Below are positions 19,086-30,404 of a stretch of DNA of 64,000 bases, in pieces. The stretch comes from Pseudomonas oryzae (GTDB lineage: Bacteria > Pseudomonadota > Gammaproteobacteria > Pseudomonadales > Pseudomonadaceae). Positions within the stretch are counted from its first letter, which is position 1, and each line of letters opens with the position of its first letter. The translations under genes were made by a program, and so were the position numbers. The stretch spans positions 2,027,001-2,091,000 of the forward strand of contig NZ_LT629751.1 in NCBI RefSeq assembly GCF_900104805.1, written 5' to 3'. The notes under the pieces were generated by a model. It was not told the origin of the DNA, made no database searches, and worked only from the letters and a program-made list of their open reading frames with translations.

Positions 19086-21113
19086 TCAGCCCCGCGGCGC
19101 ACCGTGGAGGGGCGGATTGCCGTTGCGCCACCACGGCCGCCAGGGCAACTGCCGGCGCAGCCGGGCGAGCAGACGGCGCAGGGCGGCAGGATCGGCGGCG
19201 GCCTCGGCATAGCGCTGTTGGGCGAAGCGTTGGGCGAACGCACGGATTACCGCGGCCTGGGCGGGCAACGACTGGGCGGCGCGTTCGGCGAAGGCCAGCG
19301 GCCCCTCCCCGGCCTGCCGGCATATCCCGTGGCGCGCCAGCAGGCGCTCGAAGCGCCGGTACTGGCGCAGCAGCGGATCGTGCTCGCGCTTCCACGGCTG
19401 GAACAGGGCCAGCGCCAGCACGCCGAGCAGGGTCGCAGCGCACGCCAGCAGCAGCAAGCCGATGCGGGTCGGATCCGCCTTGCCGAACCAGTCTTCCAGC
19501 AGCCGGAGCTGCTCGACGCCCTGGTAGCCCAGCACCCTGCGCTGCCAGGCGTAGTTGAGACTGTCCCAGGACAAGCGCAGATCGTTGATCCACTCGACAT
19601 GCCGATAACGCAGCGGCGACAGCGGCGCATCGGCGAGGAAGACGTCCTCGGCCGGCAGGGCCTGCTCGAGGCCCTGCTCGATGCGCGTCGGCGCCACCTG
19701 GAAGGTGGGGTCGACGGTGAGCCAGCCACGTCCGGGCAGCCAGTACTCCACCCAGGCATGGGCATCGAACTGGTGCACCAGCACGTAGTTGCCGGCCGGA
19801 TTGACCTCGCCGCCCTGGTAACCGGCCACCACCCGCGCCGGGATGCCCGCCGCACGCAGGACGAAGGTCATTGCCCCGGCATAGTGGGCGCAGAAACCGC
19901 GCCGGCTGTCGAACAGGAAATGATCGACCGTGTGCTCGCCGGCCAGCGGCGGCTTGAGGGTATAGAAGTAGTCCTCGCGGGCGAAATGGCCGAGCAGCTC
20001 ATCGACCAGCGCCTGCGGATCCGCCGGGTGGCGAGCCTTGAGCTCAGCCGCCCACTGCCGGGCCCGCGGATTGCCCACCGCCGGCAACTGCAGGGCAACG
20101 CCCAGCCGCGGGCTGCCCTGCACCTCGCGGCGTGCCTGTGGCCAAGACTTCACGCTGTACAGCAGGCTCTGCTCCACCGGCTGGCGGCGCTGCAGGCGAA
20201 AATCGCCCATCTGCCGGGTCTGTTCGAGGCCGGTGGTCGCCGTGTCCAGGGCGAACAGCCACGGCTGGCCGCTGGCCTGCATGACGATGCTGTAGGAGAT
20301 CGCAGGCCCCTCGGCCTGCCAGTCGGGGCGCCCGCGCGGCGGCTCGGGCAACTGCGACCAGCGCCGACCGTCGAACTGCTCGAAGGTCAGCGCGCGCCAG
20401 TACAGCTCGCGCCGCGGCGGAATGGCGCCGTCGAAGCTGGCGCGGAAGGCCAGCGCGGACGACTGGCCGAGTTCGGCGATATCGCCCGGCGTCATGCTCT
20501 CGGCCAGGCCGCGGCTGCCGCCTGGGCCGGGCATCGGCACCGACCACAGCGGCCCCACGCGCGGGAACAGCACGAACAGCACCAGCATCAGCGGCGTCGC
20601 CTGCAGCAGCAGGCTGCCGGCCAGGCGCAGGGTCGGCCACGGCCGCTCGCCCAGGCCGCTCTGCTGCAGGCCGATCAGCGCCGCCAGCAGCGCAGTGATC
20701 GGCAGCAGGCTGTACAGCGCCGCTGGCAGTCCGTCATCGAACAGATAGCTGGTGACCACCACGAAGAAGCCGAGGAACACCAGCACCAGGGCGTCGCGGC
20801 GGGTCTTGAGCTCCACCAGCTTGAGCAGGAAGGTCGACACCAGCAGCGCCACGCCGGCATCCAGGCCCATCAGCGAACCGCGCGAGGCATACACCCCCAC
20901 CGCAGCGGCGACCAGCATGAAGGCCTTGGTCAGCCCACCGGGGTAGCTGGTGCGCTGACGGAACACCTGGATGCGCCAGGTGGCGCAGACCAGCCACAGG
21001 CCGCTGATCCATACCGGTAGGTGGGCGAGGTGCGGCAGGATCACCAGCACCTGCGCCACCAGCAGCCAGAGCAGGCTGATGCGCGGGATCGGCGGCGACA
21101 GCTTCTTCTTCAT
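19086..21113 (-). CDS. tgpA: Transmembrane protein-glutamine gamma-glutamyltransferase TgpA
   Basis: Inner-membrane transglutaminase of 675 aa, essential in P. aeruginosa. Six N-terminal helices (to about residue 185, DUF3488) precede a periplasmic transglutaminase domain with triad Cys408 (RRGFCAHYAG), His452 (FDAHAWVEYW) and Asp468 (TVDPTF). A further helix (about 545-565) and a cytosolic DUF4129-like tail follow. The ATG overlaps the stop of the DUF58 gene (ATGA), so MoxR, DUF58 and TgpA are translated from one message. Its exact substrate is unresolved. Confidence 0.94.
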   Translation of the reverse strand: MKKKLSPPIPRISLLWLLVAQVLVILPHLAHLPVWISGLWLVCATWRIQVFRQRTSYPGGLTKAFMLVAAAVGVYASRGSLMGLDAGVALLVSTFLLKLVELKTRRDALVLVFLGFFVVVTSYLFDDGLPAALYSLLPITALLAALIGLQQSGLGERPWPTLRLAGSLLLQATPLMLVLFVLFPRVGPLWSVPMPGPGGSRGLAESMTPGDIAELGQSSALAFRASFDGAIPPRRELYWRALTFEQFDGRRWSQLPEPPRGRPDWQAEGPAISYSIVMQASGQPWLFALDTATTGLEQTRQMGDFRLQRRQPVEQSLLYSVKSWPQARREVQGSPRLGVALQLPAVGNPRARQWAAELKARHPADPQALVDELLGHFAREDYFYTLKPPLAGEHTVDHFLFDSRRGFCAHYAGAMTFVLRAAGIPARVVAGYQGGEVNPAGNYVLVHQFDAHAWVEYWLPGRGWLTVDPTFQVAPTRIEQGLEQALPAEDVFLADAPLSPLRYRHVEWINDLRLSWDSLNYAWQRRVLGYQGVEQLRLLEDWFGKADPTRIGLLLLACAATLLGVLALALFQPWKREHDPLLRQYRRFERLLARHGICRQAGEGPLAFAERAAQSLPAQAAVIRAFAQRFAQQRYAEAAADPAALRRLLARLRRQLPWRPWWRNGNPPLHGAPRG

Positions 21114-22090
21114 GACCGCCCTCCCTGCGGCGAGGCCGGCAGGCCGAACAGCGCCAGATCGCGCAGGCACAGGTCGCGCTGGGCGCCCCCGGAGGCCGGC
21201 GCCCGACTCACGCCGGGCAGACGCAGCCCGAAGGGCTGGGCATGGGCCGCCAGGTGCACCACCCAGTGACACAGCAGCGCCAGACGCGCCTCGCGGTCGC
21301 CGCCCAGGCTGTCGAAGTCCAGCCACAGGTCGTGACTGTGCAGCTCGCTGAATTCCTTGACCAGCAGGCCCTGGCCACGCGACCAGGCCTTCCAGTGCAG
21401 GCGGCGCCGCGAGTCGCCACTCTGCCACGGGCGCAGCCCCTGGAAGTCGTCGACCCCGCTCTGCTGCGCGGCCACACCTGGCTCGTCGTCGTCCTCGCCG
21501 GCCCCACCGGCCGGCGGCAATTCGCCGGGCACGGGGCGCGGGTAGACCAGCGCGGCCAGATCGAGGTCGACCCAGCTCCACGCCACCAGCAGGCCGAGCG
21601 GAAAGCGACTTTCGACGCGCAGACGCGGCGCACGCAACCAGCCACGCCGCTCGGCCGGCAGGAACAGCTCGACTTCGCCGTTGCCGCTGGCGTCGACGTC
21701 CAGGCGCTGCAGTTCCGCCGGCGACCAGCCGACGGCGATGCCGCTGTGCGCGCGACCGCCGCTCTGCAGGCGCACCCGGAAGCACGCCTGCTCGCCGGCG
21801 AACACCGGGGGCGCCTCGCCGGCGGCCAGCTGCAGACCAGCCAGATTGCGCCAGGTGTGCAGGATGGCCACCAGCCCCACCGACAGCAGCAGGAAGGTCA
21901 GGCCGTAGGCCAGGCTGTTCTGGTAGTTGATCGCCGCCAGCAGCATGAGCAGCAATGCCACGCCGAACACCAGCCCCTCGCGGGTGGGCAGGATGAAGAT
22001 GCGCCGCTGGTCCAGGCGTACCTGGCGGGCCGGCGGGATGCGCTGGTCCAGCCAACGCTGCCAGCGCGAGGCGAACAGGCGGCCCGGCAT
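21110..22090 (-). CDS. DUF58 domain-containing protein
   Basis: 326-aa protein with two N-terminal helices (about 32-70: FGVALLLMLLAAINYQNSL and LTFLLLSVGLVAILHTW) and a cytosolic or peripheral vWA-like DUF58 domain. The family signature is GLRPWQSGDSRRRLHWKAWSRGQGLLVKEF. It starts at MPGRLFASRW, where the ATG overlaps the upstream MoxR stop (ATGA). MoxR/DUF58 pairs act as chaperone or assembly modules for membrane or periplasmic partners; here the partner is presumably TgpA. Confidence 0.92.
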   Translation of the reverse strand: MPGRLFASRWQRWLDQRIPPARQVRLDQRRIFILPTREGLVFGVALLLMLLAAINYQNSLAYGLTFLLLSVGLVAILHTWRNLAGLQLAAGEAPPVFAGEQACFRVRLQSGGRAHSGIAVGWSPAELQRLDVDASGNGEVELFLPAERRGWLRAPRLRVESRFPLGLLVAWSWVDLDLAALVYPRPVPGELPPAGGAGEDDDEPGVAAQQSGVDDFQGLRPWQSGDSRRRLHWKAWSRGQGLLVKEFSELHSHDLWLDFDSLGGDREARLALLCHWVVHLAAHAQPFGLRLPGVSRAPASGGAQRDLCLRDLALFGLPASPQGGRS

Positions 22091-23007
22091 CAGAACGGCG
22101 TCACTTCGCGCAGCAGCCACTGCACCAGCGCGCCGCCGCCGTGGCCGGCCGGATCGGCCGCATCGCGCAGACGGTGACCGGCCACCGCCGGCAGCACCGC
22201 CTGCACATCCTCCGGGATCACGTAGTCGCGCCCGGCGAGCATGGCCCAGGCGCGCGCCGCAGCGAGCAGCGCCAGGCTGCCGCGCGGCGACAGGCCGAGG
22301 GCGAAGGTCGGCTGGGTGCGGGTGGCCTCGACCAGACGCAGCACGTAGTCGATCACCGCCTCGCTGGCGTGGATGCCCGGCACCTCGGCCTGGATGCGCG
22401 CCAGGCCGGCGTGGTCGAGCACCGGCTCCAGGCGCGGCAGCAGGTCGCGGCGTGCCTCGCCGAGCAGCAGGGCCTTCTCCGCCGCCCGTGCCGGATAGCC
22501 GAGGGAGATGCGCATGAGGAAGCGGTCGAGCTGCGATTCGGGCAGGGCGAAGGTGCCGCCTTGGCTCACCGGATTCTGCGTGGCGATGACGAAGAACGGC
22601 TCCGGCAGCGGGCGGGTCGCCCCCTCGATGGTCACCTGGCGCTCCTCCATCGCCTCGAGCAGCGCACTCTGGCTCTTCGGCGTGGCGCGGTTGATCTCGT
22701 CGGCCAGCACCAGCTCGGCGAAGATCGGCCCCGGATGAAAGACGAACTGCCCGGTATCGCGGTTGAACACCGAGGTGCCGAGGATGTCGCCGGGCAGCAG
22801 GTCGGAGGTGAACTGGATGCGCTGGTAGCTGAGGCCGAGCACCCGGGCCAGGGCGTGACTGAGGGTGGTCTTGCCCATTCCCGGCAGGTCCTCGAGCAGC
22901 AGGTGGCCACGCGCCAGAAGGCAGGTCAGGGCCAGGCGCACCTGCCTGTCCTTGCCCAGCAGCACCTGGTTGACGGCGGCCAGACAGTTTTCCAGTTGGG
23001 TGCGCAT
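22090..23007 (-). CDS. MoxR-family AAA+ ATPase
   Basis: Cytosolic AAA+ chaperone-like ATPase of 305 aa, first gene of the MoxR-DUF58-TgpA operon. Walker A is LPGMGKTTLSHALA (about residues 42-55), Walker B is LVLADEINRATPKSQ with the family's ALLEAMEERQVT, and sensor 1 is VIATQNPVSQGGTFALPE. Start chosen: ATG 23007 (MRTQLENCLA), which has GGAG 7 nt upstream. The ATG two codons earlier (23013) sits almost on top of that Shine-Dalgarno. Confidence 0.93.
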   Translation of the reverse strand: MRTQLENCLAAVNQVLLGKDRQVRLALTCLLARGHLLLEDLPGMGKTTLSHALARVLGLSYQRIQFTSDLLPGDILGTSVFNRDTGQFVFHPGPIFAELVLADEINRATPKSQSALLEAMEERQVTIEGATRPLPEPFFVIATQNPVSQGGTFALPESQLDRFLMRISLGYPARAAEKALLLGEARRDLLPRLEPVLDHAGLARIQAEVPGIHASEAVIDYVLRLVEATRTQPTFALGLSPRGSLALLAAARAWAMLAGRDYVIPEDVQAVLPAVAGHRLRDAADPAGHGGGALVQWLLREVTPF

Positions 23008-23013
23008 GCGCAT

Positions 23014-23427
23014 GCTCCGTTTGCGTAAATCCTTGATCCTAATGGCCGAACGCCACAACGCAAAGGCTGGTGCGGCAATTTGCCAACTGCGTGGCGGCTG
23101 CCATCCGCGCGTTTTATTTCCGGATGTTACGTCCCCGACAGCGCCACAGACCGCATATCACGGGGGCCGGTTCGCCCGCAGCACGCCACCGAGTCACACG
23201 GGAGCGCGCCATGGCGGCGCCGGCAAGTGGACACCCGGCGCCGCCAGCGGTTAAGGTCCGGCGGCGCGAACTTTTGCCGTGAGCAGGGAAACACGCTTGA
23301 TCATCGGGTATCGGTCGACAACAGGCAGACTTCTCGACCCTCGCCCCACTGCCACATCACTGTCAAGCCTGCCGGGAGAACATCACCAAGCGGACCATAA
23401 CAACCACAAGACGAGGACACAGAAAGA
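23014..23427. other. Gene-free divergent region between moxR and the DapB-like gene
   Basis: About 414 bp with no credible coding sequence. It must carry both divergent promoters, but I see no clear -35/-10 pairs. A notable feature is an 11-bp all-GC inverted repeat with an 11-nt loop at 23213-23245, listed separately. The part next to the DapB-like gene (23380-23427) is more AT-rich. Confidence 0.5.
23213..23245. repeat. All-GC inverted repeat in moxR/dapB-like intergenic region
   Basis: Arms GGCGGCGCCGG (23213-23223) and CCGGCGCCGCC (23235-23245) are perfectly complementary around an 11-nt loop. Each arm also contains the self-complementary GGCGCC. No T-run follows on either strand, so it is not a standard terminator. 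It could be an operator, an RNA structure or a nucleoid-type site. Confidence 0.5.
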
Positions 23428-24192
23428 ATGAAAGTAGGTCTCATCGGTTTCGGGCGCACGGGCAAGTCCGTCGCCACCGTACTGCTGCACAGCAGCGACA
23501 CCACCCTGGAATGGGTACTCCGCGGCTCGGCCAACCCGCAGCGCCGCTCCGCCGCACAATACCTGGACATCGACTCCGACAACCCGGCAATGATCTACGG
23601 CCGCGACGAGATCGCCATGGCCGAACTGCTGGAACGCCATCCGGTCGACGTGATCATCGACTTCTCCTCCGCCGACGGCCTCGACCTCTATGCCGAGCTG
23701 GCCGGCGAGCGACGCATCGCGGTGATCAGCGCCATCTCCCAGTATCCGCAGGCGCGCATCGACCAGCTGCAGGCCATCGGTGAACGGACCCGTGTGCTCT
23801 GGTCGCCGAACATCACCCTGGGCATCAACTTCCTCATCCTCGCGGCGAAGATCCTCAAGCAGATCGCCCCGGAGGCCGATATCGAGATCATCGAGGAGCA
23901 TTTCGCCGCCAAGCCGGAAACCTCCGGCACCGCCAAGGTGATCGCCGAAAACCTCGACAAGCCTGCCGAAGAGATCAAGTCGATCCGCGCCGGTGGCATC
24001 GTCGGCCGTCACGAGATCCTCTTCGGCTTCCCCTACCAGACGGTGCGCCTGAGTCACGAGTCGATCGCCCGCGAGGCCTTCGGCAATGGTGTATTGTTCG
24101 CGGCCCGCAACCTGCTCCAGCGCGGACCGGGCTTCTACAACATGCAGGACCTGCTGGAACCCTACGTGTTCGAACGCGCGGCCAGCGCCTGA
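23428..24192 (+). CDS. DapB-family reductase, divergent paralogue
   Basis: 254-aa Rossmann protein of the dihydrodipicolinate reductase family. MKVGLIGFGRTGKS replaces the usual GxxGRMG. The catalytic block reads EEHFAAKPETSGTA instead of HHxxKxDAPSGTA, so the first His and the Lys align but the second His is Phe and a residue is missing from the loop. The C-terminal GRHEILFGFP and LSHESIAREAFGNG blocks are family-like. Classical Pseudomonas dapB is beside carAB, as I recall, so this is probably a second enzyme acting on a related imine or oxo substrate. It is not in a lysine operon. Confidence 0.75.
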   Translation: MKVGLIGFGRTGKSVATVLLHSSDTTLEWVLRGSANPQRRSAAQYLDIDSDNPAMIYGRDEIAMAELLERHPVDVIIDFSSADGLDLYAELAGERRIAVISAISQYPQARIDQLQAIGERTRVLWSPNITLGINFLILAAKILKQIAPEADIEIIEEHFAAKPETSGTAKVIAENLDKPAEEIKSIRAGGIVGRHEILFGFPYQTVRLSHESIAREAFGNGVLFAARNLLQRGPGFYNMQDLLEPYVFERAASA

Positions 24193-24258
24193 GCCGCCAT
24201 ACTCTGAAGCGGCGGCCGCCCGGCCGCCTTCCCGCCGTTGGCAAGCAGGAGGAAGCCC

Positions 24259-26937
<2,679 letters not shown>

Positions 26938-26972
26938 TGGCCTGCGCGGTCGGTTGATTAGCTCGGGTTCGG

Positions 26973-27062
26973 ATGAGCATGGCTCCGAGACAAGGCGCCG
27001 CTCCTCGCCATATCAGGGCTATGGCGAGGAGCGGCAACGCCGTATCGGGGCCATGGGCGCCG
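26973..27062. repeat. Extended palindromic element downstream of the P-type ATPase
   Basis: A perfect 16-bp stem, GCCGCTCCTCGCCATA (26997-27012) with TATGGCGAGGAGCGGC (27020-27035), encloses loop TCAGGGC. Outside it an imperfect second arm pairs GCATGGCTCCGAGAC on the left with the complement of GTATCGGGGCCATGGGC on the right, giving a hairpin of about 40 bp per side. It lacks a T-run, and both flanking genes point towards it. It resembles the dispersed palindromic intergenic repeats of Pseudomonas rather than a terminator, though it may block both transcripts. Confidence 0.55.
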
Positions 27063-27121
27063 GAATTGACCAACTGCACCAGCCAGACCACTAGCCCGGC
27101 TACCGCCGGCCACGGGGCGGA

Positions 27122-27928
27122 TCACTGCGCCTGGCAGGGCAGCTGGTTCTGCAGCAGCGGGGCGCTCTGCACCAGGGCGTGCATCTGCTCCTGGCCGCCG
27201 CGACGCATACCACGCACCGGACAGGCATCGAGGTAGTCGAGGCCCACTGCCAGCTTGATGTGCCGCCCGGGGCGGACCAGGCGGTTGGTCACGTCGAAGC
27301 TGTACCAGGCACCGTCCAGCCAGGCCTCGGCCCAGGCATGGCTGGCCAGCTCCGTGCTGCCGGCGGTGCACAGGTAGCCGGATACGTAGCGCGCCGGAAT
27401 GCCCAGGCTGCGGGCACAGGCCAGAAACACGTGGGTATGGTCCTGACAGACGCCCAGACCGAGAGCGAAGGCTTCCGCCGCAGTGGTCTCGACCCGGGTG
27501 GCGCCCGGACTGAATGGCATGCGCTGATGCAGCGCCTCCATCAGCTCGATCAGCGCCGCACGGTCGCGCCGTTCGCCGCACACCTGGCGGGCGAACCCGC
27601 GCAGACCGGCATCCACCTCGGTCAGTGCGGTGCTGCGCAGGTAGGGCAGCGGCGAGGCCGCATCGCTCTCGCTCTCGCAGCTCTCGTCGATCTCGACCTG
27701 GCCGCGAGCGCCGATGACGATCGCCTGGTGCGGTTCGTCGAGGGTCAGCACGTGCAGGATGTTGCCATGGCCGTCGCGCTGGGCTCGGGCACCTTGCGGC
27801 AGGTCCAGCTGCCAGTCGAGCACCCGCTGGCGAACACTGTCCTGCGGCGTGAGGCGCAGGTACTGGATGCTGGCGCGCACCCGCTCGGCGTAGCGATAGG
27901 TGGTGTCGTGATGAATGGAAAGCCTCAT
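27122..27928 (-). CDS. Transglutaminase-family protein (bacterial N-domain plus core)
   Basis: 268-aa cysteine protease-like protein. The N-terminal bacterial transglutaminase-like beta domain (MRLSIHHDTTYRYAERV, then YLRLTPQDS) is followed by the catalytic core with Cys161 (LGVCQDHTHVFLACAR), His197 (ASHAWAEAWL) and Asp212 (FDVTN). There is no signal peptide. Its ATG overlaps the alpha-E stop codon (ATGA). In the family context it is proposed to cleave or ligate amide bonds formed by the ATP-grasp partner. Real substrate unknown. Confidence 0.9.
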   Translation of the reverse strand: MRLSIHHDTTYRYAERVRASIQYLRLTPQDSVRQRVLDWQLDLPQGARAQRDGHGNILHVLTLDEPHQAIVIGARGQVEIDESCESESDAASPLPYLRSTALTEVDAGLRGFARQVCGERRDRAALIELMEALHQRMPFSPGATRVETTAAEAFALGLGVCQDHTHVFLACARSLGIPARYVSGYLCTAGSTELASHAWAEAWLDGAWYSFDVTNRLVRPGRHIKLAVGLDYLDACPVRGMRRGGQEQMHALVQSAPLLQNQLPCQAQ

Positions 27929-28869
27929 GCAGCCTCCAGATATGCACTGTGAATTGCGTTGGCCAGCTGACGGATGAGCAGGATGTAGTCGTGGATCCAG
28001 GCCTTGAGCCCCTCCTCGAGCACCTCCTCGATACCGGTGTAGCGCAGGCGCGCCTCCAGCTCGGCGGCCATGCGCTGGGCCGGGCGACCGTTGGTACCGG
28101 GGATCTCGGCGAGGATCTGGCTCAGCGCCGCGATGCAGGTGCGCAGCGAACGCGGCACTTCGGCGCGCAGCAGCAGCAGCTCGGCCACCTGGGCCTGCTT
28201 GGGCGAACCACGGTACAACGCCGCATGCGCCTCGTAGGCCGACAGCGCGCGCAGCAGCGCACTCCACTGGAAGTAGTCGCGCGCGGTGGATTCGCACGGC
28301 GGCGCATCGCCCATCAGTTGATTGCGCGCATCGAGCAGGCGCAGGGTATTGTCGGCGCGCTCGAGATAGGTGCCCAGGCGGATGAAGCGCCAGGCATTGC
28401 CGCGCATGATGGTGCCCTCGGTGGCCCCGCGGAACAGGTGCGAGCGCTCCTTGACCCACTCGCAGAAATTGCTGGCGCTGAAGTTGGCCGGCGCCTGGTC
28501 GGCGATGTGGCGCATTTCCAGCCAGGTGGCGTTTATGTTCTCCCAGATGTCGGCGGTGATCCGCCCGCGTACCGCGTGGGCATTGGTGCGCGCCGCGCGC
28601 AGGCAGCTGTAGAGGCTCGCCGGGTTGTCGGCATCGAGGGCGAAGAAGTGCAGGATGCGCTCGGCGTCCAGTTCGCCGTGGCGCTCCAGATAGGCATCCA
28701 GCGTGCCGGTGATCAGCAGCGGCATGGCCAGCTCTTCCAGGCCGTCGCCACGTCCGCCCTGCGGCATCAGCGACAGCGAATGGCTGACATCCAGCATCCG
28801 CGCCATGTTTTCCGCGCGCTCCAGGTAGCGCGACATCCAGTACAGATCGGCAGCAGTACGACTCAGCAT
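27925..28869 (-). CDS. Alpha-E domain-containing protein (DUF403)
   Basis: All-helical 314-aa cytosolic protein of the alpha-E family. The N-terminus MLSRTAADLYWMSRYLERAENMARML is a family hallmark, followed by NAHAVRGRITADIWENINATWLEM and a C-terminal EEGLKAWIHDYILLIRQLANAI. The domain occurs almost only beside circularly permuted ATP-grasp and transglutaminase genes, as here, and is thought to be a structural or substrate-holding partner. It starts 13 nt after the ATP-grasp stop codon and overlaps the transglutaminase start. Confidence 0.92.
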   Translation of the reverse strand: MLSRTAADLYWMSRYLERAENMARMLDVSHSLSLMPQGGRGDGLEELAMPLLITGTLDAYLERHGELDAERILHFFALDADNPASLYSCLRAARTNAHAVRGRITADIWENINATWLEMRHIADQAPANFSASNFCEWVKERSHLFRGATEGTIMRGNAWRFIRLGTYLERADNTLRLLDARNQLMGDAPPCESTARDYFQWSALLRALSAYEAHAALYRGSPKQAQVAELLLLRAEVPRSLRTCIAALSQILAEIPGTNGRPAQRMAAELEARLRYTGIEEVLEEGLKAWIHDYILLIRQLANAIHSAYLEAA

Positions 28870-28882
28870 GACGGGCTCTCGC

Positions 28883-30322
28883 TCAGACTTCGCGTGATTC
28901 GGTGGCTACGGTCGAATCCTCGACCACCCAGGTGTCCTTGGTGCCGCCACCCTGCGACGAGTTGACCACCAGCGAGCCCTCGCGCAGGGCCACGCGGGTC
29001 AGGCCCCCGGGCACCAGACGCACCTGCTGGCCGGACAGCACGAACGGGCGCAGGTCGATGTGGCGCGGCGCGACACCGCTCTCCACGAAGGTCGGGCAGG
29101 TCGACAGGCTGAGGGTCGGCTGGGCGATGTAGGCCGCCGGATTGGCCTTGAGGCGGGCGCGGAAACTTTCGATCTCCGCCTGACTGGCGGCCGGGCCGAC
29201 CAGCATGCCGTAGCCGCCGGAGCCCTGGGTCTCCTTGACCACCAGCTGCTCCAGATTGGCCAGCACGTGGGACAGCTCGTCCGACTTGCGGCACTGCCAG
29301 GTCGGCACGTTCTGCAGGATCGGCTCCTCGTCCAGGTAGAAACGGATCATCTCCGGCACGTAGGGGTAGACCGACTTGTCGTCGGCCACCCCGGTGCCGA
29401 TGGCGTTGGCGAGGATCACCTTGCCGCTGCGGTAGGCGGCCAGCAGGCCGGGCACGCCGAGCATGGAGTCGGGGTTGAAGGCCAGCGGATCGAGGAAGGC
29501 GTCGTCGATCCGCCGGTAGATCACGTCGACCGGCTGCGGGCCGGCGGTGGTACGCATGAACACCCGCTCGTCGCGCACGAACAGGTCGGCGCCCTCGACC
29601 AGCTCGACGCCCATCTCGCGGGCGAGGAAGGCATGCTCGAAGTAGGCGCTGTTGTAGCGGCCCGGAGTGAGCAGCACCACGTTGGGGTTGTCGACCAGGC
29701 TGGCGCTCTTCAGGGTGTCGAGCAGCAGGTTCGGATAGTGGTTGACCGGCGCGATGCGCTGCCCGGCGAACAGCTCGGGGAACAGACGCATCATCATCTT
29801 GCGATTTTCCAGCATGTAGGAAACGCCGCTGGGGGTGCGCAGGTTGTCCTCCAGCACGTAGTAGGTGCCGTCGCCGTCGCGTACCAGGTCGACGCCGGCG
29901 ATGTGCGCATAGAGGTCATGCGGCAGGTCGAGACCCTGCATGGCCAGCTGGTAGCCCTCGTTGGCCAGCACCTGTTCGGCGGGAATCACCCCGGCCTTGA
30001 CGATGCGCTGGTCATGGTAGAGGTCGGCGAGGAACATGTTCAGCGCGCGCACGCGCTGGATGCAACCCTTCTCGACCTGCTGCCACTCGCGGGCCGGAAT
30101 GCTGCGCGGGATGGTATCGAAGGGGATCAGCCGCTCGGTGCCCTGCTTGTCGCCGTACAGGGTGAAGGTGATGCCGGCCCGGTGAAACAGCAGGTCGGCT
30201 TCTCGTCGGCGCTGGGCGACCAGTTCTGCCGGGGTCGCGGCCAGCCAGCGAGCGAAGGCCTGATAATGCGCCCGACAATCGCCGCGGGCGTCGTACATTT
30301 CGTCGTAAGTGCTGCGAACCAT
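28883..30322 (-). CDS. Circularly permuted ATP-grasp type 2 protein (DUF404/DUF407)
   Basis: 479-aa predicted peptide or amide ligase with a circularly permuted ATP-grasp fold. Recognisable blocks: YDEMYDARGDCRAHYQAF, then FHRAGITFTLYGDKQGTERLIPFD, DLVRDGDGTYYVLEDNLRTPSGVSYMLENR, VLLTPGRYNSAYFEHAFLAR, NAIGTGVADDKSVYPYVPEMI and VVKETQGSGGYGMLVGP near the C-terminus (ATP-lysine and glycine-rich loop). It is the first gene of the three-gene operon. ATG 30322 (MVRSTYDEM) is used; upstream codons show no family similarity. Confidence 0.93.
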   Translation of the reverse strand: MVRSTYDEMYDARGDCRAHYQAFARWLAATPAELVAQRRREADLLFHRAGITFTLYGDKQGTERLIPFDTIPRSIPAREWQQVEKGCIQRVRALNMFLADLYHDQRIVKAGVIPAEQVLANEGYQLAMQGLDLPHDLYAHIAGVDLVRDGDGTYYVLEDNLRTPSGVSYMLENRKMMMRLFPELFAGQRIAPVNHYPNLLLDTLKSASLVDNPNVVLLTPGRYNSAYFEHAFLAREMGVELVEGADLFVRDERVFMRTTAGPQPVDVIYRRIDDAFLDPLAFNPDSMLGVPGLLAAYRSGKVILANAIGTGVADDKSVYPYVPEMIRFYLDEEPILQNVPTWQCRKSDELSHVLANLEQLVVKETQGSGGYGMLVGPAASQAEIESFRARLKANPAAYIAQPTLSLSTCPTFVESGVAPRHIDLRPFVLSGQQVRLVPGGLTRVALREGSLVVNSSQGGGTKDTWVVEDSTVATESREV

Positions 30323-30404
30323 TCTCGCACGCTCCCTGTTTGTGCCTCTGAACAGAGCCGATGCAAAGCCTGGGCCAACCAATTAAATCCTTTTAATTCA
30401 GCAC

